From Allokutzneria sp. A3M-2-11 16 (lineage in GTDB: Bacteria; Actinomycetota; Actinomycetes; Mycobacteriales; Pseudonocardiaceae), in NCBI RefSeq assembly GCF_024213555.1, contig NZ_JANAVO010000001.1, positions 2,108,001 through 2,172,000 on the forward strand: a stretch of 64,000 nt of DNA, read 5' to 3'. Under the pieces are notes generated by a model that made no database searches, was not told the origin of the DNA, and was given only the letters and a program-made list of their open reading frames with translations. The position numbers were made by a program, and so were the translations under genes. This document shows, piece by piece, positions 52,039 to 60,728 of this stretch (position 1 is its first letter; every line of letters starts with the position of its first letter).

Positions 52039-52368
52039 ATGATCACAGCAGTAACCGAGCTGCCCGACGCTGATCCGCTCGCGTCGGTCAGCGCACAGTT
52101 CGCGCTCACCGGGTCCAGCTTCGAGCAGAGCACGGGCGACATGCCCTCGCCCGACGGTGTTCGGCCGTGGGGGCTCCGCCATGCGGTTCCGGCGGGCGCG
52201 GGCCGCGTGCTGCCGGAGTGGAACTACGACGCCGAGCAGCAGAAGGCCGTCGACGGTGACGGCGTTCCGCTGATCGACCGCCCGCGCATGGGACCGCCCA
52301 CCGCTCACACCACCGCGAGCACGGACGGCGAGGACCCGCCCAGCGCCGAGGACTGGATCAACGACTGA
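52039..52368 (+). CDS. tgmA: Graspetide precursor peptide (ATP-grasp target RiPP)
   Basis: 109-residue precursor. The leader contains RPWGLRHAVP (residues 42-51), the conserved recognition motif of the tgmA family. The C-terminal core (from about residue 83) has donors and acceptors for side-chain ester/amide links: T88, T91, T92, S94, T95, S102 against D96, E98, D99, E104, D105, D109. An Asp-Gly (D96-G97) is the typical aspartimide site when a PIMT-like methyltransferase is present. ATG at 52039 with GGAAGGAAAG upstream; stop overlaps the ligase start by one base. Confidence 0.88.
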   Translation: MITAVTELPDADPLASVSAQFALTGSSFEQSTGDMPSPDGVRPWGLRHAVPAGAGRVLPEWNYDAEQQKAVDGDGVPLIDRPRMGPPTAHTTASTDGEDPPSAEDWIND

Positions 52369-53324
52369 TGGCCGTCCTCATTCTCGCGCCCGAACTGGAC
52401 ATCACCGCTGACCGCATGGTCAAGGTGCTGGAAGGTCGAGATGTGCCTGTTGCCCGAGTCGACACGGCATGGTTTCCGCAGCGGGCGAGTGTCGATGCTG
52501 AGTTGCGAAACGGGCGTTGGGTGGGGACGTTGTCCGCAGGTGGGAGGGTGATCGCGCTTGAGGCACTGCGGTCGATTTGGTATCGCAACCCCGGCGCGTT
52601 CACCTTCCCTGCCGAGCTGTCGCCGACTGAACGGCATTGGGCCATGACCGAGACGAAACTCGGGCTTGGCGGTGTACTCGCGTCCCTGCCGGTCGCCTGG
52701 ATCAACCACCCCTCGCGGAACGCTGACGCCTCGTACAAGCCGGTTCAACTGGTCACCGCGACGCGGTGCGGGCTCACGGTCGCCGACACGTTGGTGACGA
52801 ACGAGCCGGCCGCGGTGAAGCGGTTCGCGGAGGGCGGCGAGACGATCACCAAGGCGTTCGGTGCACCTGCGATCAAGGAAGCGGGCCGAAGGAAAGTCGC
52901 TTTCACACATCGGCTCGACGAGTCCGACCTCGCCGACCTGCGCGGGGTCGAGGTCAACGCGCACCAGTTCCAACGCTGGATACCCAAGTCGTACGAGGCT
53001 CGGGTGATCGTGGTCGGAACCCGCCTGTTCGGAGCAGCAATCCACGCGCAGTCTGCCGAGACCTACCTCGATTGGCGCAACGATTACGGCGCCTTGCGGT
53101 ACGAGCAGGTCGACCCGCCTGCCAACGTCGCGACCGGCGTGCGCGAGTACTGCGTCGAGCTGGGACTCACCTACGGGGCGTTTGACTTCGTCATCCGACC
53201 AGATGGCGAATGGGTGTTTCTCGAATGCAATGCCGGTGGCCAGTATGGATGGATCGAGGACGAGATCGAGGCGCCGATCACAGAGGCGCTCGCAGACCTC
53301 TTGGAGAAGGGGAACACAGCATGA
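52368..53324 (+). CDS. tgmB: ATP-grasp macrocyclase of the graspetide cluster
   Basis: 318-residue MvdD/TgmB-type ATP-grasp ligase that joins Asp/Glu side chains of the precursor to Ser/Thr (or Lys) side chains. PreATP-grasp N-domain (MAVLILAPELDITADRMVKV), IWYRNPGAF, ITKAFGAPAI, HQFQRWIPKSYEARVIVVG split over strands, and the metal-binding end FLECNAGGQYGWIE. ATG 52368 directly at the precursor stop; the stop overlaps the methyltransferase ATG. Confidence 0.92.
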   Translation: MAVLILAPELDITADRMVKVLEGRDVPVARVDTAWFPQRASVDAELRNGRWVGTLSAGGRVIALEALRSIWYRNPGAFTFPAELSPTERHWAMTETKLGLGGVLASLPVAWINHPSRNADASYKPVQLVTATRCGLTVADTLVTNEPAAVKRFAEGGETITKAFGAPAIKEAGRRKVAFTHRLDESDLADLRGVEVNAHQFQRWIPKSYEARVIVVGTRLFGAAIHAQSAETYLDWRNDYGALRYEQVDPPANVATGVREYCVELGLTYGAFDFVIRPDGEWVFLECNAGGQYGWIEDEIEAPITEALADLLEKGNTA

Positions 53325-54481
53325 CGGCGACTACGACGGCGTGGCGCGAACTGGCGCACCAGCTCGCCGACGAGATGGCGGCCGAGGGGGTGTTGCAGTC
53401 GCCGGCGTGGCGAGACGCGGTCGAGGCGACCCCGCGGCACGTGTTCGTGCCGCGGTTCTACGTCCAGCAGCAAGACGGGCAGTGGACCGAGACGAGCGCG
53501 GATGACGACGAGTGGCTCGCCGCGGTCTACCGCAACGAGCCGTTGATCACCGACCTTGCCACCACGGCGAACGGCAACCGCGTCACGGTCTCGTCGTCGA
53601 CTAAGCCGGGCCTCATGGTGAGGATGCTTGAAACACTCGACGTGCACGACGGGCACCGAGTGCTCGAAATCGGCACCGGGACCGGCTACAACGTCGCGCT
53701 GCTGTCACACCGGCTCGGCTCCGACCGGGTGTTCTCCGTCGACATCGGCGCCGAGCTGGTCGACGCAGCCCGCGGTCGGCTGACTGAGTTGGGACTGACT
53801 CCGACCCTGGCAGCCACACACGGGGCCGAGGGCTTGCCGGAGCACGGTCCGTTCGATCGGATCATCGCGACGTGCTCTGTGCCTACTGTCCCTTGGGCGT
53901 GGGCCGAACAGGTTCACGAGGGCGGCCTCGTCCTCGTCGATGTCAAGCCGAGCACGCACGCGGGCAACCTCGTGTTGCTGACGCGGTACGCCGATCGGCT
54001 CGAAGGGCGATTCTTGCCGCGGTGGGCCGGGTTCATGGCGATGCGCGATGCCGACCTCGCCCCCGAAGTTGGGAGCCTCATCGAGGACGTGAACACGGGC
54101 AGCCGTTCGTCGACACGCCTTGAGCCGACCCCGTGGTCGTCGCTCGTGCCGTGGTTCCTCGTGCAAACCCGGATGCCTGGGAAAGTCGCGTTCGGGTACC
54201 TCGGCGCCACCGACCAGGGGCCGGAGTGGGCCGTGTTCAGCACGCCCGACGGCTCATGGTCGGCAGTCAGGATGCAGCCCGACGAGAACGGCGAGCGCGA
54301 AGTGCGCCAAGGCGGACCGGTGCCACTCTGGGACGCGTTCGAGGCAATCCACGAGACGTGGGACAACCTCGGCCGGCCGAACTGGGACCGCCTCGGCCTC
54401 ACGATCACCCCCGACGGCCGTCACCGCCTGTGGCTCGACGAGCCGGACGGCGAGGTCAGCTGGAGTCTGCTACCTCGGTAG
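53321..54481 (+). CDS. tgmC: PIMT-like O-methyltransferase of the graspetide cluster
   Basis: 386 residues: N-terminal protein-L-isoaspartate methyltransferase domain (SSSTKPGLMVRMLETL, VLEIGTGTGYNVALL, FDRIIATCSVPTVPWAW) and a C-terminal extension typical of the graspetide type. In fuscimiditide-like systems this enzyme methylates one Asp of the cyclised peptide, which then collapses to an aspartimide. ATG overlaps the ligase stop. A 12-bp terminator hairpin follows. Confidence 0.9.
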   Translation: MTATTTAWRELAHQLADEMAAEGVLQSPAWRDAVEATPRHVFVPRFYVQQQDGQWTETSADDDEWLAAVYRNEPLITDLATTANGNRVTVSSSTKPGLMVRMLETLDVHDGHRVLEIGTGTGYNVALLSHRLGSDRVFSVDIGAELVDAARGRLTELGLTPTLAATHGAEGLPEHGPFDRIIATCSVPTVPWAWAEQVHEGGLVLVDVKPSTHAGNLVLLTRYADRLEGRFLPRWAGFMAMRDADLAPEVGSLIEDVNTGSRSSTRLEPTPWSSLVPWFLVQTRMPGKVAFGYLGATDQGPEWAVFSTPDGSWSAVRMQPDENGEREVRQGGPVPLWDAFEAIHETWDNLGRPNWDRLGLTITPDGRHRLWLDEPDGEVSWSLLPR

Positions 54482-54499
54482 CGGTCCAAGCAGAACAGC

Positions 54500-54529
54500 G
54501 CCCCCGCACCCTGGTATGGGTGCGGGGGC
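54500..54529 (+). terminator. Terminator after the graspetide operon
   Basis: GCCCCCGCACCC (54500-54511), loop TGGTAT, GGGTGCGGGGGC (54518-54529): perfect 12-bp stem between the methyltransferase gene and the tRNA. Confidence 0.85.
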
Positions 54530-54544
54530 ACTGTCGTTCTTGTG

Positions 54545-54631
54545 CGGTAGCGGTGGGATTCGAACCCACGGAGGGGATCAACCCTCATGCGTTTTCAAGA
54601 CGCACTCCTTAGGCCGCTCGGACACGCTACC
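54545..54631 (-). tRNA. tRNA-Ser(UGA), prophage-borne
   Basis: 87-nt class II tRNA. Acceptor GGTAGCG pairs with CGCTACC, anticodon stem TGCGT/ACGCA around CTTGAAA (anticodon TGA), variable arm GAGGG-TTGAT-CCCCTC, T-arm GTGGG TTCGAAT CCCAC. CCA is not encoded. It is divergent from the host tRNA-Ser fragment at 47014 but has the same anticodon. Confidence 0.93.
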
Positions 54632-54685
54632 CGGCGCGTGACCAGGGTATCCGAGTGCCGAAGTCGTTATGTCAACCGGCGTCAC

Positions 54686-54955
54686 CTACGGCGTGTGGCC
54701 GTCCGACCTGCGGTAGGTCGGTGGCTGCGCCGAGCCGAGCAGTACGCGGGCGAGCCAGTCAGGCAGCCGCGGCTCGATCCACCGCACGAGCGGGTAGACC
54801 ACGCCGAGCACGATCGGCAGCACGACCAGCTCGCCGGCGCTACCGAGCGCGCCGGTGACGAAGTCGGGCACGCCGAGGGACACCAGCCACGCGACCAGTG
54901 CCGACCACGCGACCGGAACGACGGTGCGTAGCCACGAGATGAAGCGATCAGACAT
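54686..54955 (-). CDS. Putative holin
   Basis: 89-residue protein with two hydrophobic segments (VAWSALVAWLVSLGVPDFV and LVVLPIVLGVVYPLVRWI) and a charged C-terminus, directly downstream of the endolysin and a tiny membrane protein. ATG at 54955. Size, topology and position fit a phage holin. Confidence 0.7.
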   Translation of the reverse strand: MSDRFISWLRTVVPVAWSALVAWLVSLGVPDFVTGALGSAGELVVLPIVLGVVYPLVRWIEPRLPDWLARVLLGSAQPPTYRRSDGHTP

Positions 54956-55009
54956 GCGTTTCTCCACAGGTGGGGACAACTTGGGGACAACTTCGAACAG
55001 GTGTTCGAT

Positions 55010-55147
55010 CTAGTCGCGTTCGGCGAGTTCGCGGTCGCCCTCGGCGAGCGCCTTCTCGATCTCGCCGACGGCGACCCATGCGCGTTGGCCGAGCACGCCG
55101 AGCACCAGGCCGAGCGCGACGGCGAGCAGGACGGGCACCGGCCTCAC
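55010..55147 (-). CDS. Small membrane protein of the lysis cassette (45 aa)
   Basis: Single N-terminal helix (VPVLLAVALGLVLGVLG) and an acidic helix (GEIEKALAEGDRELAERD). GTG at 55147 overlaps the endolysin stop (GTGA), so it is translationally coupled. Could be a second holin or a spanin-like component. Confidence 0.6.
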   Translation of the reverse strand: MRPVPVLLAVALGLVLGVLGQRAWVAVGEIEKALAEGDRELAERD

Positions 55148-55830
55148 CCGCCGAGCAGCCGGCGCCACGTGTTCGGGCCGACGATGCCGTCGACCGCGAG
55201 CCCTGCGCGCTGCTGCATGTACTTGACCCGTGCCTCGGTGGCCGGGCCGAAATCGCCGTCGACGGCGAGCCGGGACAGCGACGGGTACCAGGCGTTCAAG
55301 ATCCGCTGAACCTCCGACACCGCGGCGCCCTTGGAACCACGCCGAATGATCGGCCGGTTGCCGGGGGTCGGACCGGGGCCAGGCTGACCACCACCCCCGC
55401 CGAGAACCTGCTGCACGCGCCCGGCATTGAGGCTGCGCGCCGAGTTCCACGAGAGTTCGACGTGCAGGTGATCGGTGTGCGGGTGGGCGCCGTTGTACGG
55501 ACGCCACCCGGCATGGGGGTAGCTGCCCGACCAGATCCGGCGGTTGTAGATCACGCACTGAATGCCCAACTCAGCCGAGTTCGCGACGAGCTTGTCGGCG
55601 AGCACCTGAGTCCAACCGGCGCCGACGGGCACGCCGAGGTCGGCCGCGCGTCCCTCGCCGTGCAGGCTGGTCGACTTGGTACCGGGGATGCCGCGACAGT
55701 TGTAGATGCCGAGGTTTCGCCCGCCCTGGCCGCTGTAGGCGCCGAGGAACCACGCCATGAGCGCACGGGCGCCGGTCGACGCCGAGCCGGTGCAGGATCG
55801 AGCCGGCTCGTATCCGACGAAGATGCCCAC
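55144..55830 (-). CDS. Endolysin (M15/VanY-like peptidase with peptidoglycan-binding domain)
   Basis: 228 residues. The N-terminal half has the zinc-peptidase pattern HGEGRAADLG and HTDHLHVELS; a Gly/Pro linker follows (GGGGGQPGPGPTPGN), then a PG_binding_1 domain (GSKGAAVSEVQRILNAWYP, DGDFGPATEARV, DGIVGPNTWRRL). GTG at 55830. Cleaves peptidoglycan cross-links at lysis. Confidence 0.88.
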   Translation of the reverse strand: MGIFVGYEPARSCTGSASTGARALMAWFLGAYSGQGGRNLGIYNCRGIPGTKSTSLHGEGRAADLGVPVGAGWTQVLADKLVANSAELGIQCVIYNRRIWSGSYPHAGWRPYNGAHPHTDHLHVELSWNSARSLNAGRVQQVLGGGGGQPGPGPTPGNRPIIRRGSKGAAVSEVQRILNAWYPSLSRLAVDGDFGPATEARVKYMQQRAGLAVDGIVGPNTWRRLLGG

Positions 55831-55833
55831 GCC

Positions 55834-55977
55834 TCACACCCCCTCGGCGGCCGGCGTCGCCTCGGCGAACGGCTCGACGTAGTCGGGGTGCGCCGGGTCG
55901 GTGATCTCCTCCGGTGTCGGGTCGGGGGCGGTCGGGTCGACGACGTCGCCCGTGTCCGGAATGACGGGTGTACTCAT
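55834..55977 (-). CDS. Small acidic Pro-rich phage protein (47 aa)
   Basis: Pro/Asp/Glu-rich peptide (DPTAPDPTPEEITDPAHPDY) ending 3 bp before the endolysin start. ATG at 55977. Such short proteins are frequent between tail and lysis genes of actinophages; function unknown. Confidence 0.55.
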   Translation of the reverse strand: MSTPVIPDTGDVVDPTAPDPTPEEITDPAHPDYVEPFAEATPAAEGV

Positions 55978-56071
55978 GTGTTCCTCTCATTCGCTGAAAC
56001 TCCGGAGCCTGTGAATTGGGCGCGCGAAGTCAGCCCCCGCTATGGGAGCTTGGATTAATCCCGCGCCGGGA

Positions 56072-56587
56072 TTAAGTGGTCACACTGTTTGTGATGCGGT
56101 CGCGGTAGGTGAGTCGATCGGCATCTATTCCGGCTTTGTCGCCGGTGACCAGGTTTCGCAGACTCGCGAGACCGTCATTATTCGTGACGAGGATCGTCGC
56201 CTTTAGTGCGTCGATCTCCGCAGTTTTCATCTCCCGCGCTTTGTCTCGTGTCGCATCGGCGACCCGTCGTACCTCGGCGACTTGGGCGAGGGCATCGCCG
56301 GCGAGACGAGCGCGTGCGTTCAAGACTTCCGCGGTGAGCGCTTGCGCCTCGAACGCGAGCCGGTCAGCGGCAGATGCTTCGGTGCTCAACGGGGCGAGTG
56401 CCTCGTGCAGGTGCCAGTCGACGACCGTCGCAGGGTCGTCGACACCGAACAGCTCCATGTCGGTTGCGACGGCCGACCGTGCGACGAGGTGAACCCACGG
56501 GAGCCCGTCGCGTTGCTGCTCGATCCGGTACAGCGGTCCGAGTCCGCGCTCGTCGGTCAGTTTCACGCTGACGATTTCGATAATCAC
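56072..56587 (-). CDS. Phage hypothetical protein, helical (171 aa)
   Basis: N-terminal beta part (VIIEIVSVKLTDERGLGPLYRI) and a long helical region (LTAEVLNARARLAGDALAQV, ADATRDKAREMKTAEIDALK). GTG at 56587 preceded by GGGGGA. Located right after the tail-fibre gene, so it may be a tail accessory or fibre chaperone. Confidence 0.6.
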   Translation of the reverse strand: MIIEIVSVKLTDERGLGPLYRIEQQRDGLPWVHLVARSAVATDMELFGVDDPATVVDWHLHEALAPLSTEASAADRLAFEAQALTAEVLNARARLAGDALAQVAEVRRVADATRDKAREMKTAEIDALKATILVTNNDGLASLRNLVTGDKAGIDADRLTYRDRITNSVTT

Positions 56588-56595
56588 CGGTCCCC

Positions 56596-59500
56596 CTACG
56601 CGTTCCGGAATACGAGCCAATGCAGGAGCATTGACGAGGTGTCGACCCATCCCACACTGAAACTGTTCGGGCCGTGGTTCGTGATTGCCCAACGCACAGC
56701 CGGGCCAGCAGGCGACGCGCAGGTCACTACTACGTTGAAATTCGAGTTTGGGTTGACTCGTGCGTATGACATCGTGGCGCCGCTGGCATTGTTAAAGCCG
56801 TTGATGCCCCCGAACAGCATGGTTTCGCTGCTTCCGCCGGTCGGGATAATTCCGGTGATGTGCAGTCGTCCGTCACCGGGTGAGTCGAGCTTGACCGCTG
56901 TGTTGATGGCGCCGAACTGCTTGCCGAGCGTCCAGGCACCCCCCTTGCGCATGATGAGGTCGGTTCGGCCGGATGAGTTGCCGACCTGCTCGGCCGAGAG
57001 CGCCCAGAGTGTTCCGTCTTCGCGGGCGTGCACGGTCGGCTCGAACCCTGGCGAGCCGGCCATGCCGGTGAAGTAGATGCCGGGGTATCCGCCGAACACG
57101 CTCGCGTCGACGATGGCGCGAACACCACTGGTGCCGGTGCGCAGCGTGCCGGCGATGTCGGCCGCGCCGGTGCTCGCCGATATGTCGACGGTGCGCGTGC
57201 CGGAGCTGTTCCACGCGCGCAGCCCGTCCTCGTCGAGCTGCACCCGCGGATTGGTTGCCGAGGTGCGCAGCGTCGCGCCGGTGATCACTTTGCCGTCGAT
57301 GGCGTCGGCCGAGAGCTTCTCGGCGGTGATGGTGTTCGCCCGGATCGCCGAGGCGGTCACCGATCCGACGGCGAGCTGATCCGCGGTGATGCTGTTCGCG
57401 ACGATCTTGTCGCCGTAGATCGGGCGCCCGATGAGGTCGGGCGGCACGAGCGGTTTCGTGCTGATCGTCGCCGGTTCGGACGCGGCCGAGGTGTTGCCGC
57501 TGCGGTCAAGGGCGGTGAGCCGGAAGGTGCGCGGCTGGTTGTAGGGCTCTCCGGCGACGACGAGCGTGCCGGCGCCTTCCAACTGCCCGACCCGCACCGG
57601 TTCAGCCGAGACCTTCGGGGTCACGGTGAGCAGCCCGACCGAGGCTCGCGGCCATTCGAGGTAGATGCCGGCCGCGGTGCCGTCCAGCTCGGCGAGTTCG
57701 GCCTCGGTGAGCGTGTCGGTATGCACGCTGACGCCGTTGACGAGTACCTCGACCGTGCGGCCGGACACCGACAGGGCGAGCGTCAGGTCGTCGATCGTGG
57801 CGCCGGCGGGCAGCGGGAGCGGGGTCACGCGGCTGTTGGTGTCGGAGTCGACGAACAGCGCGAGGTCGTTGCCCTCGTCGTTGCGGCGCGCGAGCACGTA
57901 CACCGCGCGCTCGCGGTACGGCCACTTCGACGAGGGGCCGGGGCGATACCGGGCGTAAACGCCGGCGCGGTACTGCGTGCCGACGGCGAGGTTTCGCGCC
58001 GTGACGATGTAGTCGCGGGCGCCGGTGTCCCGCGTGGCAAGCAGGTCAGAACCCGAGGTGAGGGTCAGCTTTCCCTCGGCGACGGTATAGGCGGGGTCCG
58101 TGCCGGACAGCAGCACCGACCAGGTGTTCGGGTCGAGCTTGTTGTCGCTGTACGGCCAGTTCTCCGACCAAATTGGAACGTCACTGCTCGCCGACATCCA
58201 CACGTCGAGGTGGGAAAAGTCCGCGGGCATGACCTCGCCGGCGGCGCCTCGGCCGTCCCACTCGACGTGGATCACCCCGAGCCGGGTCGTCAGCCGCGGT
58301 GCGGAGGGCACCGGCGGCGCCTCGGTGTCCGCGGCGATGGTCACCGCGTACGGCGCGGAGAACGGGCCGAAGACGCCGGCCTTGCTGACCGCGCGCACCT
58401 TGAACGCCCATTCGGTCCCGACGTCATACGGCGAGCCGGTCGCGCTGTTGTCCGGGTGGGTGGTCTCGGTCAGCTTCGACCAGGGCAACCCGACGATGTT
58501 GGGCCGCTGGTACAGCTCGTACCGGGCGACCTCGATCAGCGTGCCGTCGACGGCCTTGTCGACCCTGCCCCACGTCGCGGTGATCTGTCCGCGGGCGGCG
58601 CCGTCGCTGTCCAGGTAGGCCGCGGTCGCGACGATCAACCCCGCCGGTGCGGCAGGCTCGCGCGGGTCCGGTCCTTCCGGCGCCGGCCGGGCGCCGCTGC
58701 CCCCGGTCGCGGTCGCCCCGCCCACGATTCCGGCGGTGCGCTTGGCGAGGCGCAGCTCGCGCTCGACGAACCGGTCGTTCAACACCAGGTTGCCGCCGAG
58801 CGTGCCGGCCTGGTCGCGAGTGAGGGTGATCTGCCGGAGCCGCAGCGGCACCAGGGCGCCGGCGTCGCCGGGGGCGAGCACGTAGTCGCCGGGCCGGTAG
58901 TGCTTGAGCGGCAACCACTTCGCCGCGGCGAAGGTGAGCCCGCGGGTGACCTGCACGCGCTCGCGGCCGGTGCGGTCGAGTTCGGCCTCGGCCAACAGGC
59001 GCATGGTGCCGGGGTCGCGCACCCCACCTTGGGTGATGAACCCTTCCCACCGTCCCCACGGGGCCGGCGCGTTCGGGTTGGTCAGTTCGAGCCGGGCCGC
59101 GCCCTCGCCCTTGACGTAGACCGCCGAGGCGACGTCTTCGAGCGTGCCGGTGTCCGGCGCTTCGGTGATGTCACGGCCGAGGCGCAGGTCGACCGGGCTG
59201 TCGCCCTCGGCGAGGTTGCGGCCGAGCGCGGTATCGGCGTTGAACACCCGCAACGTGCGCCCGGACAGGGTCCAGTCGAGCACGCCCTGCTCGGCGAGGT
59301 TGTCGAGCACGGCGAGCACGTCGATACCCGGCTCGTAGTAGATGGTGAGCACCTTCGACCAGGCGGCGCCGGCGCTGTCGACGGTCGGAGTGAAGTCGAC
59401 GACCAGGCCCGCCAGGGCGCCGCGTGCCTTGGCCTCGGCGATGAGGGTGCCGAGGATGGTTCCGGGGGTCGCGGACAGAAACGGCCGCTTGCCCTCGCTG

Positions 59501-59853
59501 TTGTCGCGGTCGGAGGGGAACAAGCGCGCCTTGCGCAGCATCCACGCGTAGGCGGGCAGCTCGTAGGAGCGGGCGCCGGTCGGGTCGGTGACGTCGCCAC
59601 TGCGCTTGATGCGCAGGAACCGGCCGCCGTCGACCTCCGACCAGGTGCCCGCGGTCGGGTCGTAGGTCTCGACGGCGACCTCGATCGGGACGGCGAGCGC
59701 ACCGGCACCAGGAGCGCCGAGGGGGTAGGACAGTCGCAGTGAGCCGACGTCGTCGAGTGGCAGCGCGACCTCGACCGACAGCGGAGTCGGCAGGATGCCG
59801 AGCCGGTCGCCGTTGGGCGCGTGGGCGACGAGGCGCACGTCGAAACCGGTCAC
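56596..59853 (-). CDS. Phage minor tail protein / host-specificity fibre (1085 aa)
   Basis: Residues 1-390 resemble siphophage tail-hub proteins (FDVRLVAHAPNGDRLGILP, LTIYYEPGIDVLAVLDNLAEQG). Fibronectin-III-like domains follow (AAPAGLIVATAAYLDSDG, WAFKVRAVSKAGVFGPFSAP), then a carbohydrate-module-like part, and a C-terminal fibre with coiled repeats of the ITADQLAVGSVTASAIRANTI type and a variable tip. GTG at 59853 overlaps the Dit stop. Likely determines host binding. Confidence 0.85.
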   Translation of the reverse strand: MTGFDVRLVAHAPNGDRLGILPTPLSVEVALPLDDVGSLRLSYPLGAPGAGALAVPIEVAVETYDPTAGTWSEVDGGRFLRIKRSGDVTDPTGARSYELPAYAWMLRKARLFPSDRDNSEGKRPFLSATPGTILGTLIAEAKARGALAGLVVDFTPTVDSAGAAWSKVLTIYYEPGIDVLAVLDNLAEQGVLDWTLSGRTLRVFNADTALGRNLAEGDSPVDLRLGRDITEAPDTGTLEDVASAVYVKGEGAARLELTNPNAPAPWGRWEGFITQGGVRDPGTMRLLAEAELDRTGRERVQVTRGLTFAAAKWLPLKHYRPGDYVLAPGDAGALVPLRLRQITLTRDQAGTLGGNLVLNDRFVERELRLAKRTAGIVGGATATGGSGARPAPEGPDPREPAAPAGLIVATAAYLDSDGAARGQITATWGRVDKAVDGTLIEVARYELYQRPNIVGLPWSKLTETTHPDNSATGSPYDVGTEWAFKVRAVSKAGVFGPFSAPYAVTIAADTEAPPVPSAPRLTTRLGVIHVEWDGRGAAGEVMPADFSHLDVWMSASSDVPIWSENWPYSDNKLDPNTWSVLLSGTDPAYTVAEGKLTLTSGSDLLATRDTGARDYIVTARNLAVGTQYRAGVYARYRPGPSSKWPYRERAVYVLARRNDEGNDLALFVDSDTNSRVTPLPLPAGATIDDLTLALSVSGRTVEVLVNGVSVHTDTLTEAELAELDGTAAGIYLEWPRASVGLLTVTPKVSAEPVRVGQLEGAGTLVVAGEPYNQPRTFRLTALDRSGNTSAASEPATISTKPLVPPDLIGRPIYGDKIVANSITADQLAVGSVTASAIRANTITAEKLSADAIDGKVITGATLRTSATNPRVQLDEDGLRAWNSSGTRTVDISASTGAADIAGTLRTGTSGVRAIVDASVFGGYPGIYFTGMAGSPGFEPTVHAREDGTLWALSAEQVGNSSGRTDLIMRKGGAWTLGKQFGAINTAVKLDSPGDGRLHITGIIPTGGSSETMLFGGINGFNNASGATMSYARVNPNSNFNVVVTCASPAGPAVRWAITNHGPNSFSVGWVDTSSMLLHWLVFRNA

Positions 59854-60728
59854 AGGTACGCCCTTCCTGCTCGCAGCTCGACGAGCGTCGCCTCGGTGGT
59901 GCCGGTGCCCTCAACGAGCACCTGCACACCACGGTCGTGCGCGGATGTCACCGCGGCCGGCGTCAACGCCAGGAACCGGAACCCGGAGCTCGGACCGCCG
60001 GTCACCACGCGACCGGTCGCGTTCGCCTCGGTGCCCTCCCAGGTGACGCCGGGTGCCTCGTGGGCATCCATCCGGCCGCAGTGCACCCGCAGTTGCCGGC
60101 CGGTGGCGAGCGCGCCGGGGTAGCCCACCCATCCGCCGGTAGCGATGTCGGTGACGCGCAGCCCGGTCACGGGGCCGGTGATGCGCAGGACAGCGTCGAG
60201 CACGGGCGCCGTCGAGCCGTCGAGCGTGGCCACCCGCACGGGGGCGCCGAGGGTGGTCGTCGACCAGGTCGACGGCGCCACGTCGCGCCAGAACACACCG
60301 GGCACGCGCAGCACCACGGCCAGGCGGGCGCGGGCGGCGCCGAGCCACACCTGCGGTTCAGAGGCGGTCACGACCTTGGCCTCGGCGCGCAGGTCCGGGA
60401 CGCCGGCTGCGGGCGAGTACCGGACGTCGAGCAACCGGTGCCGCACCCCGAGCAGCGCGTACAGCGCGCGCATGTTCAGTTCGAGACCCTCGGCGCCCTG
60501 GTCGACGCCGGCCGGGTTCACGCCGGTGATGCCGAGCGTGAGCCCGATCGTGGTCGCCTCGACATCCTCACCGACGAGTGGCAGCTCGCCGGGCCGACCG
60601 GGCACCGACACCGCGGCCGTGCGTACACCCGGCAACGGCCGAACCTGTGTCGCTGCAAGGAGTTTCCAGCAGCCGGAGGGGTGATCCAGCGGGACACCGT
60701 CCACTGCGTAGGTCGCCACGCCGATCAC
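59850..60728 (-). CDS. Phage distal tail protein (Dit-like)
   Basis: 292 residues, all-beta (VDGVPLDHPSGCWKLLAATQV, GLTLGITGVNPAGVDQGAEG, VLDAVLRITGPVTGLRVTDI). GTG at 60728 overlaps the tape-measure stop, and its stop overlaps the fibre gene. Position between tape measure and hub protein is that of Dit in siphophages. Confidence 0.78.
   Translation of the reverse strand: MIGVATYAVDGVPLDHPSGCWKLLAATQVRPLPGVRTAAVSVPGRPGELPLVGEDVEATTIGLTLGITGVNPAGVDQGAEGLELNMRALYALLGVRHRLLDVRYSPAAGVPDLRAEAKVVTASEPQVWLGAARARLAVVLRVPGVFWRDVAPSTWSTTTLGAPVRVATLDGSTAPVLDAVLRITGPVTGLRVTDIATGGWVGYPGALATGRQLRVHCGRMDAHEAPGVTWEGTEANATGRVVTGGPSSGFRFLALTPAAVTSAHDRGVQVLVEGTGTTEATLVELRAGRAYL

Noticed and set aside
47014-54631. 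The two tRNA-Ser segments as direct att repeats bounding a 7.6-kb element
   Set aside because: Their shared CTTGAAAACG cores are in inverted orientation and the right-hand tRNA is complete with matching stems, so they are not attL/attR of one integration; phage genes also continue beyond the right one.
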